A stretch of 64,000 nucleotides of DNA, taken from positions 1 through 64,000 of the forward strand of contig NZ_JBHUIY010000004.1 of the NCBI RefSeq assembly GCF_042683125.1, written 5' to 3'. The notes beneath the pieces are model-generated. The model ran no database searches. It worked only from the letters and a program-made list of their open reading frames with translations, and was not told the DNA's origin. The stretch is from Phaeospirillum tilakii. Lineage in GTDB: Bacteria; Pseudomonadota; Alphaproteobacteria; Rhodospirillales; Magnetospirillaceae. Shown here piece by piece: positions 15,906 through 23,090 of this stretch; positions within the stretch are counted from its first letter, which is position 1; each line of letters opens with the position of its first letter. A program made the position numbers and the translations under genes.

Positions 15906-16254
15906 AAGATTTCGCAACGACGGTTTGTGCAATTCTACTGTAAACGCTGAATAAACAGCAGATACGTCCTCTGCAAATTGCTTCCGCGCCTGTTCTTGCA
16001 TTCTACCCCTCCACAGTGCCATATCCGGCGGGCTGGGCTCAGCCGCGCGGGTAGCGAGTAATCGTTGCTGCATCGACGTGCCACCGTCTTTGCACCACCT
16101 GATGGAGGGGTAACTCTATCAAGTGTACCCGCGCGTTTTCCGCGAGCAGCTTTTAGCGTACCTTGTCTCGTGGGATCGGCAACCGGCGCAAAGGCATATA
16201 TGCCTATGCTTTTTTGCAGGCTGTAGGTAGATTTGCTTATTCGCCTGCGGGTGC
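15906..16254. other. Non-coding or weakly coding stretch after repressor gene
   Basis: This stretch has lower GC than its surroundings. A 124-residue minus-strand frame from ATG 16073 overlaps the repressor 3' end antisense and could be a gene, but it has no convincing ribosome site or family. A perfect 14-bp palindrome AGGCATATATGCCT lies at 16192-16205 and may be a regulator site or part of a promoter. Nothing else is supported. Confidence 0.4.
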
Positions 16255-16285
16255 GAAAAACCCCGCCGGCCGGAGCGGGCGGGGT
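16255..16285 (-). terminator. Terminator for lipoprotein/membrane protein pair
   Basis: On the minus strand a GC stem (CCCCGCC / GGCGGGG, with a GGCCGGA-type loop) is followed by TTTTTC. It lies 30 bp after the lipoprotein stop and closes the leftward two-gene unit. Confidence 0.75.
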
Positions 16286-16314
16286 GCGGAGGATTGGGCC
16301 TGACAAGCCCCCCC

Positions 16315-16785
16315 TTACCCCGGGCGCCTTCCCACCGCCGCCTCCAGCCGATCAACGGCCGCCGGCATGCCTCCATCGTTGCGACCAAACCAGCAGTCGC
16401 CGCGCCCCTTCATCAAGAACACCTCCTGGCCGCTGGCGTTGTCGATCACCGACACCTCGTAGCGGAGTGCGTTCGCCCCGATCAGGCACGGGTTCCAGGT
16501 GCGCTGTTCGACCTTGAAGGTGTAGCGCGGCTTGCGCTCCCGGCTGATCGTGACATCGGCATCGGGCAACACCCTGCCGGTTACCCGGTCGTCACCCTGC
16601 GACACGATGATGGTCCAGCCCCGGCGGGACAGCTCGTCCTTCAGCGCGCCGAGCAGGCCGAACGTCCCGGTCGGCAGGAGCGCCACCTTGTCGGCTGGGT
16701 CAACGGTGCCGAGCGGGCGCGATTCGTGCCAAGCACAGGCGGAAAGCACGAGGGACGCTAGAACAAGCGCTTTTGGCTGCGCCAT
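16315..16785 (-). CDS. Prophage-encoded lipoprotein
   Basis: 156 residues. The N-terminus MAQPKALVLASLVLSACAW has a short basic start, a hydrophobic stretch and an L-S-A-C lipobox, so it should be lipid-anchored at the cleaved Cys near residue 17. The mature part is about 140 residues, beta-rich by pattern, with Cys residues at W-N-P-C and G-D-C-W. It lies in the immunity region with the membrane protein upstream, not with lysis or tail genes. This position fits a lysogenic-conversion or superinfection-exclusion gene, which is inference. Confidence 0.7.
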   Translation of the reverse strand: MAQPKALVLASLVLSACAWHESRPLGTVDPADKVALLPTGTFGLLGALKDELSRRGWTIIVSQGDDRVTGRVLPDADVTISRERKPRYTFKVEQRTWNPCLIGANALRYEVSVIDNASGQEVFLMKGRGDCWFGRNDGGMPAAVDRLEAAVGRRPG

Positions 16786-16800
16786 TGGTGGCTCCGTATA

Positions 16801-17193
16801 TTATCTTGTGAGCATTTGAAGTCTAATGAGCGATAATTCAGAATTAATTGTTGATATATCGCCCTCAACATTTTTTATCCTTGAATAACTTCCAGAGCAA
16901 TCAAGGTAAACGTCCTCAATCCTTCTGCTTAATGTGTCGATTTTTTGTAAGGCGGTTTCGTGTTCAAGTGAATTTTTGTCTCCATATATTCTTTCAATGC
17001 GGCCAATCTCGTCGCCAAGTTCGGAAACGCGTATCTTTAAAAAAGCGTTTTCATTGGAAATGCGCGAAATTTTCGCGTCCAGCAAAAGATAAAGGCTAAG
17101 CGATGTCGCGCCTATTGTAATTATTACGACGTATATTAATGAATTAAAGAGCGTTTCTTTTGATATATTTCTAATATTTATTACCTTGAACAT
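16801..17193 (-). CDS. AT-rich membrane-anchored coiled-coil protein
   Basis: 130 residues. One transmembrane helix near residues 14-38 (N-S-L-I-Y-V-V-I-I-T-I-G-A-T-S-L-S-L-Y-L-L-L) is followed by a long coiled coil with heptad-like Leu/Ile spacing. Base composition is far more AT-rich than the phage around it, and it uses many AT-ending codons, which points to recent acquisition. It starts just left of three operator copies and precedes the lipoprotein by 15 bp. The pair resembles exclusion or other accessory 'moron' genes. The layout has a formal similarity to phage spanins, but the location in the immunity region argues against lysis. Function unknown. Confidence 0.65.
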   Translation of the reverse strand: MFKVINIRNISKETLFNSLIYVVIITIGATSLSLYLLLDAKISRISNENAFLKIRVSELGDEIGRIERIYGDKNSLEHETALQKIDTLSRRIEDVYLDCSGSYSRIKNVEGDISTINSELSLIRLQMLTR

Positions 17194-17224
17194 CGCCGCC
17201 TCGTCAAATGGCTGCGGTTATGGT

Positions 17225-17294
17225 CGCACGATCGTGCGGCGCTGAAAATCGCACCATAGTGCGAAACAGGTTGCCAATATCGCACCATAGTGCG
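17225..17294. promoter_or_regulatory. OL-like triple operator
   Basis: Three palindromes: CGCACGATCGTGCG (17225-17238), CGCACCATAGTGCG (17250-17263) and the identical CGCACCATAGTGCG (17281-17294). They sit between the leftward membrane-protein gene and the rightward early genes. Together with the pair at 15439-15481 they form two operator clusters about 1.8 kb apart, so repressor-mediated looping is possible. Confidence 0.82.
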
Positions 17295-17386
17295 AAACTC
17301 CCTCCCATCAGCCATCGCTGATCCGCCGGCCCCGCCGACGGCAACCGCTCGGCGCCACCTGCGGCGCCGTCCCGGAGGAGGACCGC

Positions 17387-17539
17387 ATGCCCGACATCGA
17401 CCCGACCGACCCCGAGACCCCGGCCCCCGCGCCGAGCCCGAGCCCGTCCGAGCCCAAGGAAGACGGCGAAGACCTGACCGCCGACGACGCCAACGAGCCC
17501 GAGGGCGACGAGGACGACGAAGGCCTCGACGCCGCGTAA
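17387..17539 (+). CDS. Highly acidic small phage protein
   Basis: 50 residues (MPDIDPTDPETPAPAPS onward) from ATG 17387 with a strong GGAGGAGG site 6 bp upstream. Roughly one third of residues are Asp or Glu, with a Pro-rich first half and only one Lys. It is the first gene of the rightward transcript, directly after the operators, so it would be made early after induction. Acidic early phage proteins sometimes mimic DNA and block host nucleases or restriction, but that is speculation here. Confidence 0.65.
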   Translation: MPDIDPTDPETPAPAPSPSPSEPKEDGEDLTADDANEPEGDEDDEGLDAA

Positions 17540-17640
17540 GCCCTGCAACCGGCCTGCCGATCTCAACGGCAGGCCACCGGGGCCGCCGTCCGCTCCCTGC
17601 ACCCCAGCGGCGGCCCCGGACCCTCGGAGGTCACGTCATC

Positions 17641-18243
17641 ATGGACAGCACCGAACACCCCGCCACCCTGACCGCGCCGCCGCACGACGGCACGGGCCAT
17701 GTTGAGACCGTTGCCGATCCGACCGCCGGGCACACGCCGGGGCCGTGGGTCGCCGATTTTCCGAACAATTTGGTCAATTCCGTTGCCGGCGGGCACCCGA
17801 ACCCTGTTTGCAGGGTGGGGTGGAGCGGTTGGCGGGGCAGAGCCGAAATCGAAGCCAACGCGGCCCTGATCGCCGCCGCCCCGGAGATGGCCGCCGAGAT
17901 CGAGCGGCTGCGGGCCGAGAGCGACGAGGCTTGCTTCGAGGTCGAAACGCTCAACGAAAAGCTCGACAAGGCCCGGGCCGACCTTGCCGCCGCCCAGGCC
18001 GAGAATGAAACCGCGCTCACCTGCTACGGCGATCGCATCACCACGCTGGAAGCGGAGGTCATCGGCCAGCAGGAAGAGATCGAGCGGCTGCGCGCCACCC
18101 AGGCCAAGCTGGTCGAAAATCTGGAATGGGCGCTGCTCGGCCTCAGAGAGCGCATGCCCGCGTCCTACTACCCCGGACACCCCGCGCACGCCGGCTACGA
18201 CAAAGCCCGCGCCGCCCTCGCCGCCGCGAAGGAGGGCCGCTGA
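17641..18243 (+). CDS. Early phage protein with N-terminal HTPGPW domain and coiled coil
   Basis: 200 residues from ATG 17641. Residues about 30-85 carry H-T-P-G-P-W ... E-A-N-A-A-L-I-A-A-A-P-E-M, a pattern widespread in phage early proteins of unknown role. Residues about 85-170 are a predicted coiled coil (A-E-I-E-R-L-R-A-E, repeated L-D-K-A-R-A and E-I-E-R-L-R-A). The C-terminal 25 residues contain a small H-P-A-H-A-G-Y-D-K-A-R-A-A-L repeat. Function unknown. Confidence 0.7.
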   Translation: MDSTEHPATLTAPPHDGTGHVETVADPTAGHTPGPWVADFPNNLVNSVAGGHPNPVCRVGWSGWRGRAEIEANAALIAAAPEMAAEIERLRAESDEACFEVETLNEKLDKARADLAAAQAENETALTCYGDRITTLEAEVIGQQEEIERLRATQAKLVENLEWALLGLRERMPASYYPGHPAHAGYDKARAALAAAKEGR

Positions 18244-18244
18244 C

Positions 18245-18334
18245 ATGGCCTCGCTGCTCGCCTACCTCGCCGCTGGCTTGAGCGCCGCCCTGACGCTCGT
18301 CGGCATCGCCATCAGCCTCGAATCGGAGGTGTGA
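18245..18334 (+). CDS. 29-residue single-helix membrane peptide
   Basis: ATG 18245 lies directly after the previous stop; the peptide is almost entirely one hydrophobic helix (A-S-L-L-A-Y-L-A-A-G-L-S-A-A-L-T-L-V-G-I-A-I) with a short polar end. Too short to assign; tight packing between two genes is the support. Confidence 0.45.
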   Translation: MASLLAYLAAGLSAALTLVGIAISLESEV

Positions 18335-18339
18335 CCGTC

Positions 18340-18582
18340 ATGAACGCCGCCCAGACCATCCTCGCCACTCCCGGCACCGCCATCACCATCGACGACGCGG
18401 TGTCCGTCGCCAACGGCAACCAGCGCGACGGCGGCCCGATCGGCCGCGACGGGGTGGACCTCTATCAGCCGGGCTATGCGGGCAAGACCTGCATCAGCCT
18501 GTCCGCCGATCAGGCCCGCCGGCTCGGGCGGATCCTGCTCGACCTGACCGAGCCCGCCGCGCTCGCGGTCGCTGCGGAGTAG
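18340..18582 (+). CDS. Small phage protein
   Basis: 80 residues from ATG 18340, chosen over an upstream GTG because GGAGGTG lies 8 bp before it. It contains T-I-D-D-A-V-S-V-A-N-G-N and an L-S-A-D-Q-A-R-R-L-G-R-I-L-L-D-L end. No family recognised. Confidence 0.55.
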   Translation: MNAAQTILATPGTAITIDDAVSVANGNQRDGGPIGRDGVDLYQPGYAGKTCISLSADQARRLGRILLDLTEPAALAVAAE

Positions 18583-18587
18583 CCCCG

Positions 18588-18863
18588 ATGCCCCGCCGCC
18601 CGACCATCTGCGACCTGGAGCGCCGCTTCGACGGCCCGATCGACCCCGCCCTGTTGCCGGCGCCGAGCCGCGCGGACGACCTGGGCAGCAGGATTGCGAC
18701 CTGGACCCGGCACGTCGAGCGGGATCGCCGGATCCTCGCCCAGGTCGGCGCGCGCGGGGGCGATACCACCAACGCCGAGGCCGACTTGGCCTGTTCCCAA
18801 CGCCACCTCGCCACCCTGCTCGGCGCGCTCGACGCGATCGAGGGGCGGCTTGCTGCGGAGTGA
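18588..18863 (+). CDS. Small helical phage protein
   Basis: 91 residues (MPRRPTICDLERRFDGP), mostly helical, with two long amphipathic helices. Sits 5 bp after the previous stop in the rightward early operon. No family recognised. Confidence 0.5.
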   Translation: MPRRPTICDLERRFDGPIDPALLPAPSRADDLGSRIATWTRHVERDRRILAQVGARGGDTTNAEADLACSQRHLATLLGALDAIEGRLAAE

Positions 18864-18865
18864 TC

Positions 18866-19096
18866 ATGATCCCGATCCCGCTCGACACCCCCGTCACCGT
18901 GACCATCGCCGACGAGTATGCCGGCCCGGCCATCGTCACCGGCCGCTCGACTGCCGGGGACGGCCGCACCGTCCTGTCCTACCGCGTCCTGTGCGCCGAT
19001 GGAGAGCGCCGGACGGCTCTCCCGCCCGAGGTATCCGCCTATCCGGCCGTGGTCGCGGTGCTGCTGGAGCTTGCCAACGCGGGGGATCGGCCATGA
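18866..19096 (+). CDS. Small phage protein, probable beta fold
   Basis: 76 residues from ATG 18866 (MIPIPLDTPVTVTIAD). Alternating hydrophobics suggest a small beta domain (T-V-T-I-A-D, then Y-R-V-L-C-A-D-G-E-R-R-T-A-L). Overlaps the next gene by 4 bp. No family recognised. Confidence 0.5.
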   Translation: MIPIPLDTPVTVTIADEYAGPAIVTGRSTAGDGRTVLSYRVLCADGERRTALPPEVSAYPAVVAVLLELANAGDRP

Positions 19097-19656
19097 CCGC
19101 GATCCCCCGCCAGCCCCGACGCAAGACGACCAAGGCCGCCAAAGATCAGGACGCCGCCGAGCCACCGGTGCCAGCCCAGCAGTCCCAGGCCTGCTCATTC
19201 TGCGAATCGCCGCTCGCCGATGTCCGATGGCTGGTGGTGGGCGCGACCGCCGTTGCGATCTGCGATGAGTGCCTTGACCGGGCGGCCTACACCATCGGCC
19301 GCCACGGCTGCAAGACCTGCACGTCGGCACCGGCCGGCGGTTGGCCCGGGCGCGCCGTCCCGATCAAGGCCGAGATTGAGCCCGAGCCCGAGCCCGTCCC
19401 GCCACCGCGCGTCTTGATCACAGACAGGAGCCGCGCGGCAAGCCTGCGAATCGTCAGGGACACGCAAGACTATCTGCGTGAGGTGTATCGGGAAATCGAA
19501 CAGGCCATCGGCTTGGTCGCCAGCGGTCACGAGGTTGGCCGCTGCTGGGAGCCCGTCGGCCGCATGATCGCTCGGGGCGAGGTTGGCCACCTGATCAGGC
19601 ACCTGAACACCCTTGCCGAGACGATCGAGGCCAGCAACGAGGAGCCCCGCCCATGA
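19093..19656 (+). CDS. Phage protein with ClpX-type zinc finger
   Basis: 187 residues from ATG 19093. Residues about 35-65 read C-S-F-C-E-S-P-L-A-D-V-R-W-L-V-V-G then A-I-C-D-E-C, which fits the zinc-binding N-terminal domain of ClpX (C-x2-C ... I-C-D-E-C). A second C-x2-C lies near residue 76. The ClpX ATPase domain is absent; the rest is a Glu/Pro linker and a helical C-terminus. In ClpX this domain dimerises and binds adaptors and some substrates, including lambda O. A decoy or adaptor role towards ClpXP is an attractive but untested reading. Confidence 0.7.
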   Translation: MTAIPRQPRRKTTKAAKDQDAAEPPVPAQQSQACSFCESPLADVRWLVVGATAVAICDECLDRAAYTIGRHGCKTCTSAPAGGWPGRAVPIKAEIEPEPEPVPPPRVLITDRSRAASLRIVRDTQDYLREVYREIEQAIGLVASGHEVGRCWEPVGRMIARGEVGHLIRHLNTLAETIEASNEEPRP

Positions 19657-19751
19657 TGCCGACCATCTTCCGCAAGCTGCTGCCCTGGGGCTGCCGACGG
19701 CGCCGCCGGCAGCCCCAGGGCAGCAGCTTTCGGCCGTGGAGTGTTCGATGA
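19653..19751 (+). CDS. Short Arg-rich peptide over a long hairpin
   Basis: 32 residues (MMPTIFRKLLPWGCRRRRR), overlapping the previous stop and the exonuclease start by 4 bp each. Most of its length lies in a perfect 23-bp inverted repeat. It may be a leader peptide that couples translation to the exonuclease gene. Confidence 0.45.
   Translation: MMPTIFRKLLPWGCRRRRRQPQGSSFRPWSVR
19674..19729 (+). promoter_or_regulatory. Perfect 23-bp inverted repeat before exonuclease gene
   Basis: The arms are 19674-19696 and 19707-19729 with a 10-nt loop (ACGGCGCCGC). The stem starts AAGCTGCTGCCC and is uninterrupted. It ends 18 bp before the exonuclease ATG and is followed by TTT only, so it is either a weak terminator/attenuator, an RNase III site or a translation control element. 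Confidence 0.6.
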
Positions 19752-20701
19752 CCCAGCTCACCACCCTCGACGCCGCCCGCGCCGCGATCTCTGCCGGCGG
19801 GTCCGGCATCTACGACATGCCCGACGACGTGTACCACGCCGATCCGGCCCCCACTCCCAGTCTGTCCGCCAGCGGCATGAAGCGGATCATCGGCGAGTGC
19901 CCGGCCGCGTTCTGGTGGGATAACCGCCGCCTCAACCCAGGTTGGAAGGAAGAAACCACCAAGGCCCTTTCGGTCGGCCGCGCCGCCCACATGTGGCTCC
20001 TTCAGGGCGCTGAGTTCGAGCAGCGCATCGCCGTCATGCCGGCCGAACTCGACCTGCGCAGCAACGCCGGCAAGGCCTTCGCCGCCCAGGCCGAGGGTGA
20101 GGGGAAGACCTTGATCCGCGCCAAGGAGTTCGAGGCGGTCAAGGCGATGCGCGATGCCGCGATGCGGTCGGATCTGGTCCGCCTCGCGCTGTCCAACGGC
20201 CGCGCCGAGCAGTCGCTGTTCTGGCAGGACGCCGAGACCGGGGTCTGGCTGCGCTGCCGCCCGGACTGGCTTCCGACGGTGCCGGTCCATGTCCCCGATT
20301 TCAAGACCACAACCAGCGCCCACCCCGACGATTTTCGCCGCGCGGTCCAGGACTATGGCTACCACATCCAGGCCGCCCACACCCTGGACGGGATCGAGGC
20401 GGTCACCGGCACCCGGCCGGACAGCTTCTTCTTCATCGTGCAGGAGAAGGCCCCGCCTTACCTGTGCTCGATCTGCACCCTCGACGACGAGGCGATGATG
20501 TGGGGCGAGCGGCTGGCTCGTCGCGCCATCCGCCTGTTCGCCCGCTGCCTGGAGACCGGCCATTGGCCCGGCTACGACGGCGGTATCAGCACCGTCGGGC
20601 TCCCCGCCTATGCGCTCAAGACGCTTGAGGGTCTAGAGGCCCTCGGCTTCTTCGACGCGCCCGAACAGAAGGACATGAGCTATGAACGCGCCGCTGAGTA
20701 A
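19748..20701 (+). CDS. RecE/exonuclease VIII-like nuclease
   Basis: 317 residues. The early segment Y-D-M-P-D-D-V-Y-H-A-D, then the L-S-V-G-R-A-A-H-M-W-L-L region, and the active-site pattern C-R-P-D-W ... V-P-D-F-K-T-T (D and D-x-K) are features of the PD-(D/E)XK exonuclease VIII group found in phages. It would resect double-stranded ends for phage recombination, probably with the following gene product. Overlaps the next gene by 20 bp. Confidence 0.82.
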   Translation: MTQLTTLDAARAAISAGGSGIYDMPDDVYHADPAPTPSLSASGMKRIIGECPAAFWWDNRRLNPGWKEETTKALSVGRAAHMWLLQGAEFEQRIAVMPAELDLRSNAGKAFAAQAEGEGKTLIRAKEFEAVKAMRDAAMRSDLVRLALSNGRAEQSLFWQDAETGVWLRCRPDWLPTVPVHVPDFKTTTSAHPDDFRRAVQDYGYHIQAAHTLDGIEAVTGTRPDSFFFIVQEKAPPYLCSICTLDDEAMMWGERLARRAIRLFARCLETGHWPGYDGGISTVGLPAYALKTLEGLEALGFFDAPEQKDMSYERAAE

Positions 20702-21986
20702 CGATGTCGTGCCGCAGCGTCGGCTGATGATCAAGAACCTGATTCCGAGCCTGCCCGAGCGGGGCAAGATCAAGATCGGGATGAAGGGGGCCGTGCGAAC
20801 GAGCGGGACCGGAAAGGAGTTCCAGCCCCCGAAAAAGCTCGACCACTTTCTGGTCACCGGCCTTGAGCGCGGCCAGGACGGAAACTTCAAGCGCGACGAG
20901 GCGATTCACCAGCAGATCGGCGATGCCCCGAAGGCGATCCCGGTCCGCCTGCTCTACGACGATCCGGCGCTGAACTTCCCGACGCGCTACGCCATGTTCT
21001 CCGGCCGAACTCTGGTGTGCTCGGGGGACGGCGAGACGGCCACCAAACTGGATCCGAAAGCGGGGACATCTTGCGAACGGGCCTGCCCCTGTGAGTTTGC
21101 CGATCCGGCGCGCCAGGGGGCCAAGTGCAAAATGAACGGGGCGCTGTCGGTACTGCTCGACCTTGACGTTGGCGGGATCGGTGGCGTGTGGAAATTCCGC
21201 ACCACCAGCTACAACAGCATCGTCGGCATCATGTCCACGATGGCGTTCCTGCGGTCCCAGACCGGCGGCATCCTGGCGAATATTCCCCTGGTGCTGACCG
21301 TGACCCCGAAACAGGCGACGGCGCCGGACGGGTCGCAACTCACCATCCAGGTGGTCGGTCTTGAGTTCCGAGGCAAGCTTTCCGACCTGCTGTCGAGCGC
21401 ACATGAAATCGCCCTGTTCCGGGCCAAGACGCACGTCAGCATCGCCGAGATCGAAACCGAGGCCCGCCGTCTGCTGTCGCTGCCGGCCCCGAACGCACCG
21501 CTGCCCGGCGACGATATCGACGACGTGGTCGACGAGTTCTATCCGGCGGAGGCTGCGGCGGCGCCGAAAGCCCAGGGCCGGGCCCGCTTGATCGAGGACA
21601 GCCTGCGCGGAATCACGCGGGGAGCGGCCGATGTGATTGATGCGGACGTTGACCTGCCGCCCGCGCCGGCGCCGGAAGACGACCCCCTGGCTATCGCCAA
21701 GGGTGTTGCCGCCCAGGGGCGCGCCGCCCTTGACGCCCACTACGCGGCCGCGCCGAACGCCGTGAAGAAGGCGATCTATCCGCACATGGCGGAACTGGTG
21801 GCGATCGCCGACGCGTCCGGCCCCGCGTTGTCTGCCGCCGCCCGGGCCGGACTGGCGGAACTGGAGGCCACCACCACCGAGGCGGACCTGGAGGCCGCGT
21901 GGGAGCGGCTTGATATCGAGGTCTGCCGCGAACTGGGCGCCGGGGTGCTGGAAGAGCAGCGGGCGCGCGTTGGGAGGGAGTACTGA
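20682..21986 (+). CDS. Gp3-like / metal-binding phage recombination protein
   Basis: 434 residues. The N-terminal half shows R-G-K-I-K-I-G, P-P-K-K-L-D-H-F, then a Cys cluster (C-S-G-D-G ... C-E-R-A-C-P-C ... C-K-M) and W-K-F-R-T-T-S-Y, the pattern of the Gp3-like family (named for the phiC31 recombination directionality factor) that is often annotated hydrolase or metal-binding protein. The C-terminal 180 residues are acidic and helical. Being directly behind the exonuclease, it may be the annealing partner; as the integrase here is of the tyrosine type, a directionality-factor role is less likely. Confidence 0.65.
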   Translation: MNAPLSNDVVPQRRLMIKNLIPSLPERGKIKIGMKGAVRTSGTGKEFQPPKKLDHFLVTGLERGQDGNFKRDEAIHQQIGDAPKAIPVRLLYDDPALNFPTRYAMFSGRTLVCSGDGETATKLDPKAGTSCERACPCEFADPARQGAKCKMNGALSVLLDLDVGGIGGVWKFRTTSYNSIVGIMSTMAFLRSQTGGILANIPLVLTVTPKQATAPDGSQLTIQVVGLEFRGKLSDLLSSAHEIALFRAKTHVSIAEIETEARRLLSLPAPNAPLPGDDIDDVVDEFYPAEAAAAPKAQGRARLIEDSLRGITRGAADVIDADVDLPPAPAPEDDPLAIAKGVAAQGRAALDAHYAAAPNAVKKAIYPHMAELVAIADASGPALSAAARAGLAELEATTTEADLEAAWERLDIEVCRELGAGVLEEQRARVGREY

Positions 21987-21988
21987 CC

Positions 21989-22570
21989 ATGTCCATTCTC
22001 TTCTTCGACACCGAGACCACCGGCCTTCCCGATAAGCGCGCGCCGTCCGACGCCAAGCACCAGCCCCACGTTGTCCAGCTTGCGGGGCTCCTGACCGATG
22101 ACGACGGGGCCGAGCGGGCTTGCCTCAACCTGATCATCAATCCGGGGGTCCCGATCCCTGCGGGCGCGGCCAAGGTGCATGGGATCACGGACGAGGTGGC
22201 GCGCCAGTTCGGCATCCACCCGAAGCTCGCCGCCTTGGCGTTCCGGGCGATGGCCGCGAAGGCTGACCTTCTGGTGGCGCACAACATCGAGTTCGACCTG
22301 GCCCTGATGGCGACTCTGTTTCAGCGCAACGATCTGGAGCAGGCACTGCCCGAGCGGCGGTTCTGCACCATGGAGGCGTCCACGCCGATCCTGAACCTGC
22401 CGCCGACGCCCAAGATGATTGCCGCCGGCTTCAACAAGCCCAAGCCTCCGAAGCTGGAAGAGGCATATCGGCATTTCACCGGCCGCGATCTGGTCGGCGC
22501 CCATGATGCGTTGGCCGATGTCCGGGGGTGCCGGGACGTGTATTTCGCCATCGTCAACGAGGGTGCGTGA
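21989..22570 (+). CDS. DnaQ-like 3'-5' exonuclease
   Basis: 193 residues. DEDDh motifs are present: F-F-D-T-E-T-T-G at residue 5, A-H-N-I-E-F-D near 94, and A-H-D-A-L-A-D-V near 171. Length fits stand-alone phage epsilon-like exonucleases, which proofread or trim DNA ends. It follows the recombination genes and overlaps the next gene by one base. Confidence 0.88.
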   Translation: MSILFFDTETTGLPDKRAPSDAKHQPHVVQLAGLLTDDDGAERACLNLIINPGVPIPAGAAKVHGITDEVARQFGIHPKLAALAFRAMAAKADLLVAHNIEFDLALMATLFQRNDLEQALPERRFCTMEASTPILNLPPTPKMIAAGFNKPKPPKLEEAYRHFTGRDLVGAHDALADVRGCRDVYFAIVNEGA

Positions 22571-22779
22571 TGTCGACCGCCCGCCAGCTCACCACCGACG
22601 GCATCTCCGCCACCTTGCTCGACGCGGACGGCACCCCCCTGATCGGCCCGATCGACATCGACGCCGCGGTCGAGCGCGCCATCTTGGTGCTGGAGGGTCG
22701 GCCGGATCACCACAGCGTCACCGGGCTGGTCAATGAGATTTCCCTCGCCCTGGTGGCGACGAGGGTGGGGAGGGGATGA
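22570..22779 (+). CDS. Small phage protein
   Basis: 69 residues (MSTARQLTTDGISATLLDADG). One beta-rich half (L-I-G-P-I-D-I-D) and one helical half ending in V-T-G-L-V-N-E-I-S-L-A-L. Overlaps both neighbours (1 and 4 bp). No family recognised. Confidence 0.5.
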   Translation: MSTARQLTTDGISATLLDADGTPLIGPIDIDAAVERAILVLEGRPDHHSVTGLVNEISLALVATRVGRG

Positions 22780-23090
22780 TGGCAGAACAACTCCTGAAGG
22801 CTGCCGACATTGCAGCGCGCTGGGGATGCAGCGACCAGCACGTCTATAACCTTGTCCGAGCGGGGCTCCTCCGGGCCGTCCGGATCGGGCGGCTGGTGAG
22901 AATCCCCACAGAGGCTCTGGAGGAATACGAATGCGAATCATCGAATATCGGGGGAAGTGGTGCGCAGCCTCAGTCGTCGACGGGAAGCGAAGGCGCCTCT
23001 CCCTTGGAAACCTTGCCGCCACAGAGGAGAACCGTCCTGCTGCCGAGCGGGCGGCAGTTGATCTTGAGCGAGCGCTCGCGGAACCCATAG
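22776..23090 (+). CDS. Excisionase-like HTH protein
   Basis: 104 residues. The N-terminal 50 residues (L-L-K-A-A-D-I-A-A-R-W-G-C-S-D-Q-H-V-Y-N-L then R-A-V-R-I-G-R-L-V-R-I-P) are a MerR-like winged helix of the excisionase family. The C-terminal half is low complexity and overlaps the integrase gene by 160 bp in another frame. As the gene directly before the integrase it probably directs excision. Confidence 0.78.
   Translation: MMAEQLLKAADIAARWGCSDQHVYNLVRAGLLRAVRIGRLVRIPTEALEEYECESSNIGGSGAQPQSSTGSEGASPLETLPPQRRTVLLPSGRQLILSERSRNP

Noticed and set aside
15699..16073. A 124-codon minus-strand frame overlapping the CI-like gene
   Set aside because: No ribosome site or family, and antisense to the repressor 3' end; noted in the intergenic entry only.
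16315..17193. Rz/Rz1-type spanin pair
   Set aside because: Membrane coiled coil plus lipoprotein fits formally, but the lipoprotein is too large, and the pair lies in the immunity region away from lysis genes.
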